DNA of 64,000 nt, from assembly GCA_019429465.1 (NCBI GenBank), contig JAHYIV010000005.1, forward strand, positions 1-64,000. Direction: 5' to 3'. Shown here piece by piece: positions 8,128 through 16,893 of this stretch. The stretch's first letter is position 1. Every line of letters starts with the position of its first letter. Below the pieces are notes generated by a model. The model worked only from the letters and a program-made list of their open reading frames with translations. It was not told where the DNA came from and searched no databases. A program made the translations under genes and the position numbers. Source of the DNA: Desulfoarculaceae bacterium. Its GTDB lineage: Bacteria > Desulfobacterota > Desulfobulbia > Desulfobulbales > Desulfocapsaceae.

Positions 8128-9099
8128 ATGAACTCCCGCAAAGATGAAACAGATCCAATGAACAAAGAAGAGATCGTTGAAGGAAAAAGCAGCCGCAGAT
8201 CCTTTCTCAAAGGACTGTCCATTGCGGCGGCGGCAAGCTCGGCCGCTCTGGTCACGGGAGGCTGCTCCCTGGAGAGTCTTCCGAAGTCCCGGGAGGAGCT
8301 GGGCCTGAAATGGGAGACATATTTCCAGGAAAACTACCGGCTCATGACCCAGGAAGAAAAGGATCAGACCGTCGAACGGTTGACGAGACAGGCAAAGCTG
8401 GAAGACAATCTTGATATTCATATCAGCAGTCAGCCCCCCCGGGAAAAAGTGCTGTACGGCTATGCCTTTAATATCAGCAGATGTGAAGGGTTCATGGATT
8501 GCGTGGAGGCCTGCGTCCAGGAAAACAACCTGGATCGCAACGCCAAGACCCAGTACATCCGCATCTTTGAAATGGAGCCCGGCAAACTCGATCCGAGCAC
8601 CGGGGACGGCAAGTATTTCCATAAAGTCCCGGTGGATGATAAATTCTACATGGGCGTCCAATGCTTCCATTGCGAAAATGCGCCCTGTATCAAGGCCTGT
8701 CCGGTCAAGGCCACCTGGCGCGAGCCGGACGGCATCGTGGTCGTCGATTATAACTGGTGCATCGGTTGTCGATACTGCATGGCCGCCTGCCCCTATTATG
8801 GGCGTCGTTTTAATTGGGGAGAACCCTCTGTACCCGAAGAAGAGATCACTCGCCAGCAGCATTACCTGGGCAACAGGAAACGGATGAAGGGAGTCATGGA
8901 GAAATGCACCTTCTGCATCCAGAGAACCCGGCAAGGCAAACTTCCTGCCTGCGTCGAAGCCTGCCCCACCGGTTCCCGGGTCTTTGGCAATCTGCTCGAC
9001 CCGGACAGTGAAATCAGATTTGTCTTAAAAAACAAGAAGGTCTTCAGGTTTAAGGAGGAGCTGGGAACAGATCCGAAGTTTTGGTACTTTATTGATTGA
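8128..9099 (+). CDS. Tat-exported NrfC/PsrB-like iron-sulfur protein
   Basis: Ferredoxin-type subunit of 323 residues with a Tat signal (SSRRSFLKG, residues 21-29) and a possible lipobox cysteine at C46. It has four cysteine groups of the DmsB/PsrB/NrfC family: CFHCENAPCIKACP, CIGCRYCMAACP, and CTFC with CVEACP. The first group reads C119-E-G-F122-M-D-C125-V-E-A-C129, so phenylalanine replaces the usual second cysteine. That site probably holds a [3Fe-4S] cluster. The NrfD-like protein is downstream, so the pair should form a quinol:cytochrome electron-transfer module. ATG 8128 follows AGGGG. Confidence 0.88.
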   Translation: MNSRKDETDPMNKEEIVEGKSSRRSFLKGLSIAAAASSAALVTGGCSLESLPKSREELGLKWETYFQENYRLMTQEEKDQTVERLTRQAKLEDNLDIHISSQPPREKVLYGYAFNISRCEGFMDCVEACVQENNLDRNAKTQYIRIFEMEPGKLDPSTGDGKYFHKVPVDDKFYMGVQCFHCENAPCIKACPVKATWREPDGIVVVDYNWCIGCRYCMAACPYYGRRFNWGEPSVPEEEITRQQHYLGNRKRMKGVMEKCTFCIQRTRQGKLPACVEACPTGSRVFGNLLDPDSEIRFVLKNKKVFRFKEELGTDPKFWYFID

Positions 9100-9318
9100 C
9101 GGGTGCCGCCGGGACTTCGCTGGTCATGCCTTTGACCAATGCATGTTCCTTCTCCGGCGGTCCTGCACCAAGGATCGAAGCTTCAAACTGATAGAATACA
9201 ATGAAATGGCCGCAGAGGGTTGACTCGATACAATTGAGCCGTTGGCACATTGATCAATTTGATCCTGTTGAGTCTCTCCATAAACGAATTTCAGGCACAA
9301 CCTGCAGAGAGAAAAATA

Positions 9319-10560
9319 ATGAACAATTCCCCCGGAAAAGGATGTACCGGTTTTATTGCAGACTGTAGTAAATGGGCACTCACCGGCAGCACCAGCTATA
9401 AGGTATACCTTTTAGTCCTCCTTGCCATCATCGGGACAGGGGCCTGGGCCTATTCCAACCAGTTCCGAGATGGGCTCATCGTTACCGGCATGTCTGATAT
9501 TGTCAGCTGGGGGCTCTATATCTCCAATTTCACTTTTTTTGTCGGGGTGGCGGCCGCTGCCGTGATGCTGATCCTGCCGGCATACATCTTTAAGGATGCG
9601 GACTTCCATGAGGTTGTGATCATTGGTGAATGTGTTGCGGTTGGTGCCCTGGTCATGTGCCTGCTCTTTATTTCCGTTGATATGGGCGGGCCGCTCAGGC
9701 TGTGGCATATTATTCCAGGTATCGGCCTTTTCAACTGGCCGTCCTCCATCCTGACCTGGGACGTCCTGGTTTTAAACGGGTATCTGGCCTTAAACGTCTT
9801 TGTTCCTCTTTATATCCTCTATTGTAACTACAACAACAGGAAACCGGTTGGCTGGAAATATCAACCCTTTATCTTTCTTTCAATCTTCTGGGCGGTATCC
9901 ATTCATATGGTGACCGCTTTTCTCTACCAGGGCCTGCCAGCCCGACCATTCTGGAATAATCCTCTGCTTGGTCCCAGATTTCTGGCCTCAGCCTTTGCCG
10001 CCGGGCCGGCTGTTATAATGATGGTTATCATTATAATAAAAGAGAACACAACCTTTCACATTGATCCGATCATCTTTAAAAAACTCAAGAGAATCATTGT
10101 GATCTCGGCCATCATCAATCTCTTGATGCTCTTTTCCGAGGTCTTTAAAGAATTCTACACCTTCACCCATCACAGCCTGTCGGCCCAATATCTCTTCTTT
10201 GGCCTTGATGGTCGTGATGCCCTTGTCCCTTGGATCTGGACGGCCATCAGCCTCAATATCTTCGGCACCCTGCTCTTTGCCTTTGGTCCGCGTACATACA
10301 AACCTAAATATCTCATGGTGGCGGCGATCTCTCTTTTTACCGGCATCTGGATTGAAAAGGGTTTCGGTCTGATTGTGCCGGGATTTATCCCGTCTCCCCT
10401 TGGGGAGGTCATTGATTATAGCGCCAGTGGGATAGAAATTTTAATTACCCTGGGGATTCTTGCCACCGGGATATTAATCGTGACCCTGCTCATCAAGCCG
10501 GCCTTGAAAATTCTCTCCCGGTATAAAGATTTTGAGCGTCAAAAGCTCCCGTCATCATAA
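9319..10560 (+). CDS. NrfD/PsrC-family quinol oxidoreductase membrane subunit
   Basis: Integral membrane protein of 413 residues with about ten hydrophobic segments, typical of the NrfD/PsrC family that exchanges electrons between menaquinol and a periplasmic iron-sulfur partner. Family-like stretches include VSWGLYISNFTFFVG near the N-terminus and SVDMGGPLRLWH around residue 125. I start at ATG 9319 (MNNSPGKG); the ORF start at 9250 lies in the spacer without a good ribosome site. A spacer of 219 bases with an imperfect CCGCCGG/CCGGCGG hairpin separates it from the iron-sulfur gene. It ends the operon and is followed by a terminator. No napC is present, so this is the likely quinol end of the chain. 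Confidence 0.88.
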   Translation: MNNSPGKGCTGFIADCSKWALTGSTSYKVYLLVLLAIIGTGAWAYSNQFRDGLIVTGMSDIVSWGLYISNFTFFVGVAAAAVMLILPAYIFKDADFHEVVIIGECVAVGALVMCLLFISVDMGGPLRLWHIIPGIGLFNWPSSILTWDVLVLNGYLALNVFVPLYILYCNYNNRKPVGWKYQPFIFLSIFWAVSIHMVTAFLYQGLPARPFWNNPLLGPRFLASAFAAGPAVIMMVIIIIKENTTFHIDPIIFKKLKRIIVISAIINLLMLFSEVFKEFYTFTHHSLSAQYLFFGLDGRDALVPWIWTAISLNIFGTLLFAFGPRTYKPKYLMVAAISLFTGIWIEKGFGLIVPGFIPSPLGEVIDYSASGIEILITLGILATGILIVTLLIKPALKILSRYKDFERQKLPSS

Positions 10561-10670
10561 ATATTCCGCAAGCTATTTCCCGATTTCCCTTGGCACCAGA
10601 GAGGTGCTGCCTCTTTGCTGGCGCCGAACCTTCTGGTGCCGGCAAATTTCATCAACAGCAATAAAAAAAT

Positions 10671-10697
10671 CCCCCGCCAGATCGGGGGCTTTTTTTA
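10671..10697 (+). terminator. Rho-independent terminator of the nap operon
   Basis: CCCCCG stem, CCAGAT loop, CGGGGG stem, then C and a run of seven T. It lies about 110 bases after the NrfD-like stop codon. A weaker hairpin (TGGCACCAGA with TCTGGTGCC) lies just before it. Confidence 0.85.
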
Positions 10698-10707
10698 TAG
10701 TATGGGT

Positions 10708-10748
10708 TTGACCCAAGTCAAGGTGACAGGGATGAATTCTGTTATAAT
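10708..10748 (+). promoter_or_regulatory. HcpR-like box and -10 element of the frdX-like gene
   Basis: TTGACCCAAGTCAA (10708-10721) matches TTGAC-N4-GTCAA exactly, the published HcpR consensus. TATAAT follows at 10743-10748. With a start site near 10755 the box is centred close to -41, the normal position for class II activation by a Crp/Fnr protein. Confidence 0.72.
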
Positions 10749-10817
10749 GGGATCATGCAAAACAGGATCACAGAGAACAAATCATTCCTAACCCCTTTTC
10801 CCGATGAGGACACCCAA

Positions 10818-11570
10818 ATGAAAATAATGCGCAAAATTATCAAGATCAACGAAGAACTGTGTAACGGCTGCGGTCTCTGTGTGCCGGACTGCGCGGAAGG
10901 CTCCCTGCAGATCATCAACGGCAAGGCCAGGCTGGTGGCCGACAAGCTCTGCGACGGCCTGGGCGCCTGCCTTGGTTCCTGCCCCACCGGCGCCCTCCAG
11001 ATCATTGAACGCGAGGCCGAGGACTTCAATGAAGAGGCGGTCCATGAGTTTCTGGCCAACAAGAAGAAGCAGGAAGAGGCAAAGTCCAGCCCTAAAAGCT
11101 CCGGTTGCCCATCGGCCAGGCTCAAGACCTTTGCCCCGCAGACCCCCTGCCAGAGTGCCAATAAACCGTCCCTAGCCGTCACCGGCGGCACCTCGGCACT
11201 GAGCCACTGGCCCATACAGATCCGCCTGGTACCGCCAACCGCCCCTTTCCTGCAGCAGGCCGATCTGCTGGTGGCCGCCGACTGTTCCGCTGTCGCCGCC
11301 GCCAATTTTCAGGCCGACTTCCTGGCCGGCAAGGTGGTAATGATGGGCTGTCCCAAGTTTGACGATGCCGCCGGCTATGTCCAGCGCTTTGCCGAGATCA
11401 TTGCCACCTGCAACCTGAACAGCCTGACCATCCTGATCATGGAAGTCCCCTGCTGCTCCTCGATGATTGGCATTATCAAGCAGGCCATGGAACAGGCCGG
11501 CAAGAGCGTCCCGGTAGAACAGATCACCCTCTCCACCCGCGGCGAGGTCATCAGCCGCACCAAGTGGTAA
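10818..11570 (+). CDS. Ferredoxin-like 4Fe-4S protein (FrdX type)
   Basis: Cytoplasmic protein of 250 residues. The N-terminus has two [4Fe-4S] ferredoxin motifs, CNGCGLCVPDC and CDGLGACLGSCPTGA; the second has an atypical C-x4-C-x3-C pattern, so its cluster may differ. The C-terminal half carries conserved-looking cysteines (AADCSAV, MMGCPKFD, VPCCSSM). In sulfate reducers a ferredoxin-like gene called frdX is co-regulated with hcp by HcpR; the box upstream supports the same here. I use ATG 10818, seven bases after GAGGA, because the earlier ATG at 10755 coincides with the predicted transcription start. Confidence 0.85.
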   Translation: MKIMRKIIKINEELCNGCGLCVPDCAEGSLQIINGKARLVADKLCDGLGACLGSCPTGALQIIEREAEDFNEEAVHEFLANKKKQEEAKSSPKSSGCPSARLKTFAPQTPCQSANKPSLAVTGGTSALSHWPIQIRLVPPTAPFLQQADLLVAADCSAVAAANFQADFLAGKVVMMGCPKFDDAAGYVQRFAEIIATCNLNSLTILIMEVPCCSSMIGIIKQAMEQAGKSVPVEQITLSTRGEVISRTKW

Positions 11571-11609
11571 AGGGTCGGCAGAACGCTCTCATATTCCGTC
11601 TTCATCCCA

Positions 11610-11660
11610 GGCCGTTCCGGCTCCCCTGCTCCACGCACGGGAACCGGAACGGCCTCTTTT
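11610..11660. terminator. GC-rich hairpin, probable terminator
   Basis: Arms AGGCCGTTCCGG and CCGGAACGGCCT end in CTTTTC. It is about 40 bases after the frdX-like stop. A related hairpin lies at 22925-22961, also next to a receiver-domain coding end, so hairpin and receiver tail seem to have been copied together. Confidence 0.6.
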
Positions 11661-11825
11661 CAAGAGAACTTTCCTTTTTCATCCAGGGCCTTCCGTAGAG
11701 CGCTGGTCAGATTCTGAACCGAGACGGGCTTCTTCTGGCAGGCATGGATACCCAAAGCCCTGGCCTCTTCACTATTGACCAGTTTATTATAACGGCTGCA
11801 GAGAATGACCGGAAATCCGGGCAAT
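11660..11825 (-). pseudogene. Remnant of a response-regulator receiver domain
   Basis: Read on the minus strand this gives PGFPVILCSRYNKLVN..ARALGIHACQKKPVSV..ALRKALDEK, closely matching the last 50 or so residues of the hybrid kinase at 22983. Nothing of the upstream kinase is left. The remnant abuts the stop of the next minus-strand gene. The ORF track misses it because no start codon remains. It probably arose by duplication of the 22983 kinase end or loss of a paralogue. Confidence 0.82.
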
Positions 11826-11831
11826 TTTGGC

Positions 11832-12467
11832 TCACTCTCTCAACCCGCCTGTATTTGAGGCGGGATTTTCATCCCCGACCACAAAGATGGCGGCCGCCTC
11901 CTGACGCCGCAGCTTGGCAATGGTGCCGGCCATTTTGTCCATGACCGCGTCGACATCCTGGCCTTCGCCCTCAACCCCCGGCAGCATGGCCCTGTTCAAA
12001 ATATTTTCCGCCTTGCCCAGGTTATCGCAGAACAGGAGATAGCTCGACGCGGCACGGTAGACACTCCGGACCAGGGCGGGATAGCTCTCCCCTCTCCCGA
12101 CAAGCAAGCGCCTGTAATGCTCGGCCAGGAGCAGGAGCCAGGCACGATAGGGGGCCTGCGCTGCTTCAGGGATACCCTCAAGCCGGTGCAGGACTGCGTC
12201 AACATCAAGGGCATGGTCGTTGGCCACGGCCTCCATGGCCGCTTCCAGAGCCCAGCTCCGTGATATCTGATAATGATCGGCAAAGGTCTTCAAACCCTTC
12301 TTGTATGCTTTCACTTTAGAGGCGAAAAACACAAAAAAGATCGGCATAAAAATCATCCAGATGGGTGGCTCCGGCTTGTCAACAACCCGCACCGCCAGCT
12401 GGCGAGCCATGCTGTTCTCATTATCCAGGATCAGGGCCTTCTTGTCGGCCAGGGAAAGGATGGTCAT
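11832..12467 (-). CDS. Hypothetical membrane-anchored protein
   Basis: Protein of 211 residues, function not recognised. A short polar N-terminus is followed by one clear hydrophobic segment (about 36-51, IWMIFMPIFFVFFASKV) and then a soluble, helix-rich, Ala/Leu-rich domain to the end. There are no obvious catalytic motifs or cysteine clusters. It is downstream of the sigma-54 regulator on the same strand, 65 bases away, so it may be co-transcribed with it. Confidence 0.75.
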   Translation of the reverse strand: MTILSLADKKALILDNENSMARQLAVRVVDKPEPPIWMIFMPIFFVFFASKVKAYKKGLKTFADHYQISRSWALEAAMEAVANDHALDVDAVLHRLEGIPEAAQAPYRAWLLLLAEHYRRLLVGRGESYPALVRSVYRAASSYLLFCDNLGKAENILNRAMLPGVEGEGQDVDAVMDKMAGTIAKLRRQEAAAIFVVGDENPASNTGGLRE

Positions 12468-12532
12468 AGAGCTTCTCTCGTTTTAAGGTTGACATATGAC
12501 ACTGGGGCGGGTCACCAGACAAAAACGGTCAT

Positions 12533-14002
12533 TTACCGGTAGCTGGCAGCAGTGCCGCCGAGGCGGCCAAGAATTTTCTGCAGGGCCACCCGAGAGAGAC
12601 CCGAGACACGAGCCGCTTCCGAGACATTGCCCCTGGTGACGGTGAGCAGTTCGTCGATATAACGCCGGGTAAAGCTGTCCACCACCTGCTCCTTGGCAAC
12701 CTTGTAGGAAGTGGACGGCGCCTCGGCCGGCAGCTCCCGGCTGGTGAGGGCGATCGGGCCCGACCCTTGGCCGCCATCAAGCAGGGCCCGGGCCAGATCC
12801 AGATCAATAAGGGAACCGGGGCAGAACACCGTGAGGCGACGGACAAAATTCTCGAGTTCCCGAACATTGCCCGGCCACGGCCTGGCTGCCAGCCAGCGCA
12901 GCACCTCGGGGGTCATCTCCTTTTCCTCCAGGCCGGATTCCCGACAGGTACGCTTCAGGAAGTGCAGGGCCAAAAGCGGGATATCCTCCTGACGCTCCCG
13001 CAGGGGCGGCAGGGTCAGGGACAGGACATTGAGCCGGTAATAGAGGTCCTCCCGAAAGGTCTTGTCCCTGATGCGGGCCTCCAGATCCTGGTTGGTGGAG
13101 GCAACAATGCGCACATCAACCAGGAAACTCTGGTTTGCACCCACCGGCCGCACCTCGCCGTTCTGCAGGCAACGCAAGAGCTTGGTCTGGATAACCGGAT
13201 TGATATCGCCGATCTCGTCAAGTTGCAGGGTACCGCCCTGGGCCGCGGCAAAGAGCCCCCGATGATCCCGATCGGCACCGGTGAAGGCGCCCTTCACATA
13301 GCCGAACAGCTCACTCTCCAGCAGATTTTCCGGAATGGACGGACAGTCCACCGAGATAAAAGGTTTAGCAGCACGGGCCCCGGACCGATGAATGAGGCCG
13401 GCCACCACCTCCTTGCCGGTGCCAGACTCACCGCGGATCAACACGTTATAATCCGATTGGGCTATGGTGGCAATGGTGCGTCGCAGCTGCTGCATGGCAG
13501 GGCCTTCCCCCACCAGATCCCGGCGGCCATCGACCTGGCTGGCCAGGATCTGGCGAAGGCGACTGTTTTCCTCGAGCAGGCGGCAGCGTTCCAACCCCTT
13601 ATCCACCACACGATAAAGCTGATCCGGCTCAATGGGTTTGGTGAGAAAGTCATAGGCCCCGGCGTGCAGGGCTTCCACCGCTGTTTCAATGGTGCCATAG
13701 GCGCTGAGCACCACAATACTGAGATCCGGCACCCTTTTCAGGGCCTCGCCGATCAACTGCATGCCGTTCATCTCCGGCATCCGTAAATCCGTGATGACCA
13801 GCTGAGCCCCTCGGCAGGACAGGATTTCCAGGGCTTCCTTGCCGCTGTGGGCAGTGGCCACCTCCATGGCCGGGTAACGCCCCCTGATCAGTCGGGCCAG
13901 ACCCAGGGCAAAATCTTTCTCGTCGTCTACGACAATGAGCCGGGCGGCTGCTTCCTGCTGGACCGGTAAACCGGCCACCTGTGGGGATGACGGTCTGGTC
14001 AT
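12533..14002 (-). CDS. Sigma-54-dependent response regulator (NtrC family)
   Basis: Cytoplasmic transcription activator of 489 residues. It has a receiver domain (about 20-135, phosphoacceptor D72 in TDLRMPEMNG, conserved K in FLTKP), an AAA+ domain with Walker A GESGTGKE (191-198) and the sigma-54 contact loop GAFTGA (238-243), and a C-terminal Fis-type helix-turn-helix (GNVSEAARVSGLSRVALQKIL). The start overlaps the stop of the sensor kinase gene by four bases (ATGA), so the two form a cognate pair. Targets are unknown; the nearby YeiH-type exporter is a candidate. Confidence 0.94.
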   Translation of the reverse strand: MTRPSSPQVAGLPVQQEAAARLIVVDDEKDFALGLARLIRGRYPAMEVATAHSGKEALEILSCRGAQLVITDLRMPEMNGMQLIGEALKRVPDLSIVVLSAYGTIETAVEALHAGAYDFLTKPIEPDQLYRVVDKGLERCRLLEENSRLRQILASQVDGRRDLVGEGPAMQQLRRTIATIAQSDYNVLIRGESGTGKEVVAGLIHRSGARAAKPFISVDCPSIPENLLESELFGYVKGAFTGADRDHRGLFAAAQGGTLQLDEIGDINPVIQTKLLRCLQNGEVRPVGANQSFLVDVRIVASTNQDLEARIRDKTFREDLYYRLNVLSLTLPPLRERQEDIPLLALHFLKRTCRESGLEEKEMTPEVLRWLAARPWPGNVRELENFVRRLTVFCPGSLIDLDLARALLDGGQGSGPIALTSRELPAEAPSTSYKVAKEQVVDSFTRRYIDELLTVTRGNVSEAARVSGLSRVALQKILGRLGGTAASYR

Positions 14003-16449
14003 GTTTTTTCAGTGCCTCCTGTCTCGATTGTGGCCTCGACCGGCGCGGCGGCGGGCAGGTAGACGGTGAAACAGGCGCCCCCCAGCTCGCTGGACCGGCC
14101 AATCTCCACCCTCCCTCCGACATCGCTCACAATACCATAGATAACGGTGAGTCCAAGCCCGGTCCCGGCCCCCACCTCCTTGGTGGTAAAAAACGGATCA
14201 AAGATATGGTCGACAAGATCCGTGGCAATGCCGGGCCCGTTATCCGCCACCTCCACAACCACCAGCTTTCCTTCGGCCGGTACGATTCTGATCAGAATCT
14301 CTCCTGTTTCAGCCGGCACCGCATCCAGGGCATTAATTACCAGATTACTGATCACCTGTTCCATGGCACCCACCCCAAGCCCGACCATGAGGGGCTGCAC
14401 CGGGCAGTGAAGGCGAATCTGCACATGTTTTTTGGCGGCCTGAACGGAAAAGACATCTTTTATCAGGGCAGCCACGGCACAGGCATCACCACTGCCCGAA
14501 TCAGCGGCCTTGGGTCGCGCGAAGTTGAGCAGGTCCTGCAGAACCCGCTGAGCTTGGCGGGTATGACGGATGATGACATCCAAATCACCGACCTGTTCAG
14601 GGTCCTGGGCAGCCTGACGTAACAGACCGGCATAGCAGAGAATGACGCCAAGGGGATTATTGATCTCATGGGCGAGCCCGGCGGTCAGCTGGCCCACGGT
14701 GGCCATTCTTTCAGCATGCCAGATCTGCTTCTGCATCTCATTTTCCTTTGTTGTTTCACGGAGATAAATAACGACCTGGCCGATCTTGTCGTTGTCGCTC
14801 GGCACCGGATAGAGGGCCAGTGCAAAGGAGCGCCCGCCGGCCAGCTTTACCTCGCGCAGATCAGCACGGCCCCGGCTGATTGTTTCCCGAAGGGGACAGA
14901 GGGAGGAACTGACATCAAAGAAAAAGGAAAGGATATTGTCATCCTGACGCTGACCGCCGCTGAGCTCCGTGGTGAGCCGGCAGGCCGCCTTATTGGCGGT
15001 CAGCGTCACACAGTTGGCATCCACCAGCACCAGCGGGTCGCTGATCCCCTCGAAGATCGTTTCAAGGATATTCATCTGACGGGCCAGGCTGTCCATGGCG
15101 CTCAGATTTTCTGCGGCAATGCCGAGCTGACGCCCCAGGGCCTGTAAAACATGCTTATCATGGCGGGCCGCCTCCTCGCTGCTGGACCAGACCAGCTCAA
15201 GAAGCCCCTCGGCACTGCCGCTGCCTGATGACACCGGCACATAAACCACCGGACCTTCGGCCACACAAACACCACTCGTGAGGAGTTTGGCAAAATTTGA
15301 CGGCAGTACCGGATCGGTTTTACCCGCTGGCCAGACAAAGGAACTCTGCGGCCCCATGGTACAGCGATAGGATATTTGCTTGGCCCCGAACCGCCTACAG
15401 ATCTGCGGCAGGGCCAGTTGCCAGAGCTGGGCCCGTGAACGACTATTGTGCATATTGGCCAGCAGATTGACAAAGAGCTGCACATCATCCTGGCGGGCCG
15501 TCATTTCAACAGAAAGGGCATGGGTACGTTCGTCCACCATGCGCCGCAGATTTTCGGCATAATCACGAAGCTGTTCCTTGGCGGCAAAAAGATGCTGGCC
15601 CATCTGCTCAATGCCGTCCACCAGCTCGTCGATTTCATCACCATGGTCCAGGCGGCTGAGCAGGGCTGCGTCCTCCCCCGCCTCGATGTTTCGACGGAAA
15701 ACGTTGTTGAGACGCTTGAGGTTCTTCATCACCAGGACGCGAAACAGGACATTGCTGGTGAAGAAAAAGAACAGTGCCGCCAGGGCAAAAAAGGCAAAAT
15801 AGGTAAAAATGGTCTGCTGAACCCGGCCGACGCTTTTCGACACCGATGCCCCGACAAAATCCACACCGGCAATGACTCCCAGCTCCTTGCCGAAGCCGCG
15901 CAGACCGTAGCGTTCAATAAGCTCCACCGGCGCTTCCTCGGCCCGGCCGTGGCAGTACATGCACTCCTCCACAAAACGCACCGGCCGGGCCATGACGTAA
16001 TAGCGTTCGCCATCGACCACCCTGTAGCCCTGCCAGAGATCATCGCCGCCGTTCTGACGAAAATGATCGATCAACTGCCGTTCGTGCTCGTTGGCCTCAT
16101 AGGCGGGATTGCGGGCGTCAATGGCCGCCCGGCGGTAGAGGGTGCCATCGCCGGGGATATTCACCGAGGCCATGATTTTCCGTGACACATAGGAAGAGGA
16201 CATGCCCTGGATAATAAAAGAGGCAGGGAGACGTTCATACATGGTGGGTCGCAGCACATCCCGGACATAGAGCTGAATGGAATCTACATGCCTGAAGATG
16301 AGACGCGCCTTGTCGCGCACCTCAGCCTCCAGCACGCGGCTCATGTGATAATAGGAACCCACGGAAAAAACAGCCCCGAGAAGGAGCACGGAAACCACCA
16401 GTCCGACAATAAATTTGGCCTGTATCTTCTGCGGTTTGGGGATTTGCAT
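13999..16449 (-). CDS. Membrane sensor histidine kinase with c-type haem sensor domain
   Basis: Sensor kinase of 816 residues. Order: TM1 (about 12-32), an extracytoplasmic domain ending in a haem-c motif C163-M-Y-C166-H167, TM2 (TIFTYFAFFALAALFFFF), a HAMP-like linker, a coiled coil, a GAF-like region, a PAS domain, HisKA with the phosphoacceptor H in GLAHEINNPLG, and an HATPase domain (NALDAVP, DNGPGIATD, TGLGLTVIYGI). The periplasmic part resembles the Tll0287/DUF3365 haem sensors, so redox or gas sensing is likely. I chose ATG 16449 because the upstream extension is basic and lacks features. It is coupled to the downstream regulator. Confidence 0.92.
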   Translation of the reverse strand: MQIPKPQKIQAKFIVGLVVSVLLLGAVFSVGSYYHMSRVLEAEVRDKARLIFRHVDSIQLYVRDVLRPTMYERLPASFIIQGMSSSYVSRKIMASVNIPGDGTLYRRAAIDARNPAYEANEHERQLIDHFRQNGGDDLWQGYRVVDGERYYVMARPVRFVEECMYCHGRAEEAPVELIERYGLRGFGKELGVIAGVDFVGASVSKSVGRVQQTIFTYFAFFALAALFFFFTSNVLFRVLVMKNLKRLNNVFRRNIEAGEDAALLSRLDHGDEIDELVDGIEQMGQHLFAAKEQLRDYAENLRRMVDERTHALSVEMTARQDDVQLFVNLLANMHNSRSRAQLWQLALPQICRRFGAKQISYRCTMGPQSSFVWPAGKTDPVLPSNFAKLLTSGVCVAEGPVVYVPVSSGSGSAEGLLELVWSSSEEAARHDKHVLQALGRQLGIAAENLSAMDSLARQMNILETIFEGISDPLVLVDANCVTLTANKAACRLTTELSGGQRQDDNILSFFFDVSSSLCPLRETISRGRADLREVKLAGGRSFALALYPVPSDNDKIGQVVIYLRETTKENEMQKQIWHAERMATVGQLTAGLAHEINNPLGVILCYAGLLRQAAQDPEQVGDLDVIIRHTRQAQRVLQDLLNFARPKAADSGSGDACAVAALIKDVFSVQAAKKHVQIRLHCPVQPLMVGLGVGAMEQVISNLVINALDAVPAETGEILIRIVPAEGKLVVVEVADNGPGIATDLVDHIFDPFFTTKEVGAGTGLGLTVIYGIVSDVGGRVEIGRSSELGGACFTVYLPAAAPVEATIETGGTEKT

Positions 16450-16578
16450 AATGATTTCTCGACTCGACATCCGATGGTGCATAGGCGGCGTTAAAATAGG
16501 GACCAGCCCGTCCGGCCGGCGGCCCGACGGGTGCCATCTTCTGCTCACTCTTCAAAATAGCACACAAACACCCTTCCC

Positions 16579-16833
16579 TCAATGAAGGGAAGAACAGGTG
16601 GTCCCATCAGGGCGGACCAAGGCGCTGCGCAGATACGCCTCACCTTCGGCAACCTGCCGCACATCGGTGTAGTAATAACGGCTGGGGTCAATATCATATT
16701 TTTCCAGCAAGACGGCGGTCTCCTGCAGGATGGGAACGGAACGGGTCAGGAAGGGTAAAAAAATCTGAAAAAAGCCCACCCCCACCACCAGGGCCACACA
16801 TAAATCTCGGAGTCGCAAGGGCAGGCTTTTCAT
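16579..16833 (-). CDS. Small membrane protein of unknown function
   Basis: A protein of 84 residues with one hydrophobic segment (about 10-30, LCVALVVGVGFFQIFLPFL) and a polar tail containing SRYYYTDVRQVAEGEAYLRS. I use the ATG at 16833, preceded by GGTGAT, over the longer 16890 start. It lies between the YeiH-type exporter and the haem sensor kinase on the same strand, about 60 bases from the exporter stop, so all may share a transcript. No family recognised. Confidence 0.6.
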   Translation of the reverse strand: MKSLPLRLRDLCVALVVGVGFFQIFLPFLTRSVPILQETAVLLEKYDIDPSRYYYTDVRQVAEGEAYLRSALVRPDGTTCSSLH

Positions 16834-16893
16834 GGGATCACCATTTCTTTGCCGGGGCGGCGGAGAGCCGACCCGGGCAGGGGCAAACATCCT

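Noticed and set aside
15448-16185. 245-residue plus-strand ORF within the sensor kinase
   Set aside because: Shadow of the kinase; composition is His/Gly-rich and lacks motifs.
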